In this document: in pieces, positions 61,801 through 64,000 of the stretch
Numbering within the stretch: position 1 is the stretch's first letter
Layout: each line of letters opens with the position of its first letter
DNA from: CAURNT01 sp963539215
Lineage (GTDB): Bacteria > Fusobacteriota > Fusobacteriia > Fusobacteriales > Leptotrichiaceae
Reading direction: 5' to 3'
Length of the DNA: 64,000 nt
Assembly: GCA_963539215.1 (NCBI GenBank)
Contig: CAUTJT010000001.1
Location: 161,359-225,358 of the forward strand
Notes under the pieces: model-generated
Told to the model about the DNA's origin: nothing
Seen by the model: the letters and a program-made list of their open reading frames with translations, nothing else
Databases searched by the model: none
Program-made: the position numbers and the translations under genes

Positions 61801-63812
61801 TGATTTCTTGCACCAACAGATACTGTATCTTTCCCTACTGAAATTGCCTTATACCCCATGGCAATAGAGTTATTCCCAACAGCTAATGTATCAGTACCAA
61901 AAGCTATTTGGTTTTCTCCTATATTTTTAAGATCATGTAACGTTAAAGCATCTTGTAAATTTTTCAATCTAGTTTCTGCATTTTTCATATCAGAGGCAAG
62001 TCTTGTAATTTCTTCCTTAACTTTTGTATATCTTTCATATAAAGCTTCATCTTTTTTCGATGGATTAATACTATTATAATTTGTTTCTGCTTGCTTAGTT
62101 TCTTGACGTAAATCTTCTAATTCTCTTTCTTTTCTTATGACCTCTTGTTTATTAATATTTAACTCACGTTCTAAATCTGTAGTTAATCTATCTACTGATA
62201 TTTTATTTTCTTCTTTTGGATCATCTATATTTTCTTTTTTCCAAGCACCATAATATCTTTCACCTATTATACCATTTATACCACTAGAAACAATATTTTC
62301 ACTATCTGTTTCACTATAAAAGCCTAATTTTTTACCTAATTCAAATAATGTCTTCTTATTAGTTGCAAGTTTATTTTCTCTTTCCACTAACAGCGCTTTC
62401 TTTTGATCTAGCCATTTTAATTCTCCTGTTTGTTCATATTTCCAATGGTAATATGTTATTTCTTTATCTAAATTAACTAACTCAAACTTTAAATCAGTTA
62501 CTTTATTATAGTATTCTGTACTTTTACCATCAGTTAAAGTAGCTACTTTTCCTAAAAATTGATCTCCTAATTTTGCATTATATTCATGTATTTTAGTTCT
62601 CCATTTTTCTTTCACATTATTCCATTTTTGAAATTCTATTTCATTTGTTACATCTTTATCTAAATCTAAATAAGTATTTATCTGTTCTCCATCAACATTA
62701 TATATAGAATTTGATACAGTTTCTCCCTTTCCTTTAGTATACATTCCTTTTAATCCACTACCAATATCTGTTAATTCATAACTTCCCAAAGCATTATATG
62801 CATAAGGAGAATATTCTAAATTATTTGTCTTAACATCATTATAGTTAGAAGAAGTAGAACGACTCGCAGATGATTTTGAATAAGAAGAACTGTCTCTAAC
62901 TGAACCAGAACCATAAGCTCCATCAACAGGTATAACAACATCTTCTAAATTTGATTTTAATATATTAGGATCATGTTCTTTTAAATAGTTATAATTTGCC
63001 ATATTTAATCCATTATTATTATCACCTCTTGTTTTTCCCCATATTTCTTCACTCCTTCTCAAATCCCCTAATACCTTATAATAATTTACTACATAATTTT
63101 TATAAAACTCTTTAGTTAAGTTTAAATTAGTATTTTCTTCAACTTTAGTTTTCAATTTATCTGCAGCTGCTTCTAGACCTTCAGCACTATTAATATTAAT
63201 ATCACCTAAAGAACCAACAGCATTTAATCTTCTATTTAAATCAGCAATCTTATTTTTATAATCAGTCAATAAAACTTCATTTTCAGATTTTTTTTGATTA
63301 TAAGCAGATAACTTATTTTGCCAATGTTCTCTAGCAACTTCTTTGGCATTTCTTAAATCCTCTACTCTAATTCCTGCCTCTATTGTTTCTCTTTCAGTTA
63401 TTTGTTTTAATCTTAATTCTTCTGCTTTATCTGCTATTTCTTTTTTTGCATTTGCTATTTCTTCTAATTTTTGTTTATTTTCTTTAAGTTTTTCTTGTAT
63501 AGTTTCTTTTGTTTCATTTTCACCTGTTGCCACTGCATTATTACCAACTGCAATACCATTTCTACCAGTTGATACTGAACCAATACCTCTTGCTCTTGAA
63601 TTATCTCCAAGTTCAAGACCTGTTTGTTCCCCGTAGTTATTTATAGTTACATTTACTCCACTCGATGATTGATTTGATGACACACTTTCTTCAGAACCTT
63701 CCGAATACGACATTACAGTACCTGTAATCATAAAAGCAATAAGTAAACCTTTAGTTATACTTACTTTATGTTTTAATTGAGATTTCAACCATCTCATAGA
63801 TTCAATTTTCAT
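58806..63812 (-). CDS. Trimeric autotransporter adhesin (YadA-like)
   Basis: 1668 aa from the ATG at 63812; an in-frame ATG at 63833 has no ribosome site upstream, whereas GGGAGG lies 13 bases before the chosen one. Long signal peptide (KSQLKHKVSITKGLLIAFMI...). A small YadA-type head (GIAVGNNAVATGEN, residues 70-92) is followed by a charged coiled coil with a serine-rich stretch (to about 625), then a second head (IAFGTDTLAVGNNSIAMGYK and on, 627-737). The stalk (770-1507) has repeats of NLSDxxKxTLRxNLDVYKKS type. The anchor at 1518-1587 has four strands, and 81 further residues of coiled coil follow it. Such adhesins bind host matrix or cells. Confidence 0.93.
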   Translation of the reverse strand: MKIESMRWLKSQLKHKVSITKGLLIAFMITGTVMSYSEGSEESVSSNQSSSGVNVTINNYGEQTGLELGDNSRARGIGSVSTGRNGIAVGNNAVATGENETKETIQEKLKENKQKLEEIANAKKEIADKAEELRLKQITERETIEAGIRVEDLRNAKEVAREHWQNKLSAYNQKKSENEVLLTDYKNKIADLNRRLNAVGSLGDININSAEGLEAAADKLKTKVEENTNLNLTKEFYKNYVVNYYKVLGDLRRSEEIWGKTRGDNNNGLNMANYNYLKEHDPNILKSNLEDVVIPVDGAYGSGSVRDSSSYSKSSASRSTSSNYNDVKTNNLEYSPYAYNALGSYELTDIGSGLKGMYTKGKGETVSNSIYNVDGEQINTYLDLDKDVTNEIEFQKWNNVKEKWRTKIHEYNAKLGDQFLGKVATLTDGKSTEYYNKVTDLKFELVNLDKEITYYHWKYEQTGELKWLDQKKALLVERENKLATNKKTLFELGKKLGFYSETDSENIVSSGINGIIGERYYGAWKKENIDDPKEENKISVDRLTTDLERELNINKQEVIRKERELEDLRQETKQAETNYNSINPSKKDEALYERYTKVKEEITRLASDMKNAETRLKNLQDALTLHDLKNIGENQIAFGTDTLAVGNNSIAMGYKAISVGKDTVSVGARNQSTGEAITALGQDLVTNGNKNISIGNTNVINGENNIVFGRNNNIGESGDANKSNNNIVLGSNITVSKDVTNSITLGAASTPVSNAISVGSTGSERQIKNVKDATDNQDAVTYKQLKEYLKLDGSNVDADEKRKVLAAKLSENSSLTDPKGILVTDTKVKEGLDGKLDKDLTNLDTSKLNEKLAKGNITSTDITVTGGNNSTFTNVTLELSKDLKDKINSVDNKLDKTGSNLNENEKATLLQNLGLNNVATSDDLANKANKDLSNVEKSSIIDKAGDGNLDNLNGGLVTDRVVKSALDKKLNNDLSNLDDAGKETLRTNLDVYKKSEVDSKLEGKANKDASNIEVDKFTAKLNDGANIGTPTTKLVTDKNVKDYLDANYTNNTLLTTKLDAKANKDLSNLSDTDKSTARTNLDVYSKGESDSTFLKKDASNITTEAERKTISGNLSTGADLTTPKGVLVTDSIVKEGLDKKANKDDVYTKDEINDKITGLNVDGLAKKDGSNLDKAAFTTNLTNGANIGTPTDTVVTDKLVKEYLDANYTNNKDLNTKLDTKVNKDLSNLSDAEKSTLRDNLNVYDKTTIDSKLDNKANKSDLESYLKLDGSNLTNDNRAGLITKLTDGANATNPIGALVTDTLLKSTVQDTLAKGLGNIEKGDIISTTLTVTGGENKVFGKDVSVELKENSIETKHIKDGNVTKEKLDDKLKKEIDEKLNKDLSNLKDTEKDTLRNNLDVYKKSEVDSKLDSKANKDASNIEVDKFTTKLNTGANIGTPATKLVTDKDVKNYLDTNYYNKKDLDDKVGGLLNSHLLPGSIGDPNDTDKTYLVTDKQVKEYVDKENSRYNTLSSAGVANAIATASLPQVSNNYTFGISAAGGHYNGQNALAVGISGQSDNGRFIYKIGSALNTKSKFSIGVGATVLFGEIVKPNVMNAKENKELREKNSALESKVEKLEQTVKELLKDKETEKVDKSAENEKLIQSLLDKIKELSSKVEMLDSKTKKVK
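59500..60860 (-). repeat. Long internal repeats in the adhesin stalk
   Basis: About 100 bases at 59530-59640 recur at 60760-60870 with only a few changes (both encode SEVDSKL...KANKDASNIEVDKFT and flanks). Related copies lie near 60060-60120 and 60540-60600. They can recombine and change stalk length. Confidence 0.75.
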
Positions 63813-63871
63813 AAATATATCATTTCCTCCCATTTTTATATTACAACAAAATATTTTTTTAATTTTAAACT

Positions 63872-63877
63872 ATTATA
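63872..63877 (-). promoter_or_regulatory. -10 element of the adhesin gene
   Basis: Minus-strand TATAAT within TGATATAATAG, about 60 bases before the chosen start. No good -35 is found at 17 bases (TTAATT only), which suggests help from an activator or an A/T-rich upstream element. Confidence 0.5.
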
Positions 63878-63881
63878 TCAC

Positions 63882-63921
63882 ATTTTAATTAAAAAATTAA
63901 TATTTTAATTAAAAAAATTAA
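63882..63921. repeat. Twin A/T-rich repeats upstream of the adhesin promoter
   Basis: ATTTTAATTAAAAAATTAA (63882-63900) is repeated 20 bases further as ATTTTAATTAAAAAAATTAA (63902-63921). Each holds the palindrome TTTTAATTAAAA. Two helix turns apart and next to a weak promoter, they look like regulator binding sites or an UP-like element. Confidence 0.5.
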
Positions 63922-63950
63922 ACAAAAATATAAAATTGTAAAAATAAAAA

Positions 63951-63973
63951 AATCTGCAATAATATTGCAGATT
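63951..63973 (-). terminator. Terminator of a gene beyond the right edge
   Basis: Perfect 10-bp stem AATCTGCAAT/ATTGCAGATT with a three-base loop, then seven T on the minus strand. It ends a minus-strand gene whose body lies past 64000. Confidence 0.8.
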
Positions 63974-64000
63974 AATTATAATATTTTGTTATTTAGTAAA

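Noticed and set aside
1..64000. tRNA genes in the gaps
   Set aside because: I looked through the intergenic regions for cloverleaf arms and GGTTCRA-type T-loops and saw none.

Overview
The window is very AT-rich and almost entirely coded on the minus strand. It looks like chromosome of a Fusobacteriota member, most likely family Leptotrichiaceae (Sneathia/Streptobacillus/Leptotrichia-like). Four things point that way together: a Gram-negative envelope (lipoproteins, an outer-membrane barrel protein, a trimeric autotransporter), PolC-type DNA polymerase III, a V-type rather than F-type ATPase, and extremely low GC. The genus is an inference; no rRNA marker is present.

Layout from left to right (minus strand unless stated). 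1-3113: rny operon (small lipoprotein, RNase Y, YmdB phosphodiesterase, start of cytidylate kinase). 3163-11408: a six-gene run pnp-pgsA-P-type ATPase-repeat lipoprotein-dacA-lgt. 11495-14698: rlmH, two small acidic or DUF genes, lysS, rpsO. 14725-16548: mutL. 16607-16836: a plus-strand structured RNA with a strong promoter, possibly 6S RNA. 16897-30876: a long co-directional run starting with msrAB, then nine V-ATPase subunit genes, a DUF308-like membrane gene, sufU, tmk, hisS and aspS. 30959-31066: a plus-strand intergenic small RNA with its own promoter and terminator. 31086-44052: argS, polC, prfB (with the programmed frameshift), azlDC, a membrane gene, polA, a thioredoxin-like gene and a degenerate phosphatase. 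44094-46315: a methionine-type ABC transporter. 46433-48793: rnpB, hemW and a DMT exporter. 48811-52637: Nif3, a sigma-70-like but degenerate protein, an outer-membrane barrel and two small genes. 52654-54002: an MFS transporter, the only large plus-strand gene. 54000-55225: a decayed prophage. 55274-58706: infA-rpmJ-rpsM-rpsK-rpsD-rpoA-rplQ. 58755-63973: a large trimeric autotransporter adhesin.

Most of the window is housekeeping: RNA turnover (RNase Y, PNPase, RNase P), translation (four aminoacyl-tRNA synthetases, ribosomal proteins, RF2, IF-1), replication and repair (PolC, Pol I, MutL) and envelope work (Lgt, DacA, PgsA). The V-ATPase c-ring residues match the Na+-binding set known from Enterococcus hirae, so the cell may run on sodium energetics.

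The parts that stand out are: the intergenic small RNA at about 30994-31066; a sigma-70-like protein that seems to have lost its promoter-recognition residues; a PPP-family phosphatase lacking metal ligands; an adhesin whose stalk resembles phage tail-fibre repeats and which carries a coiled coil after its membrane anchor; and a prophage relic in which one PH/SHOCT gene remains intact behind a good promoter with an operator-like palindrome.
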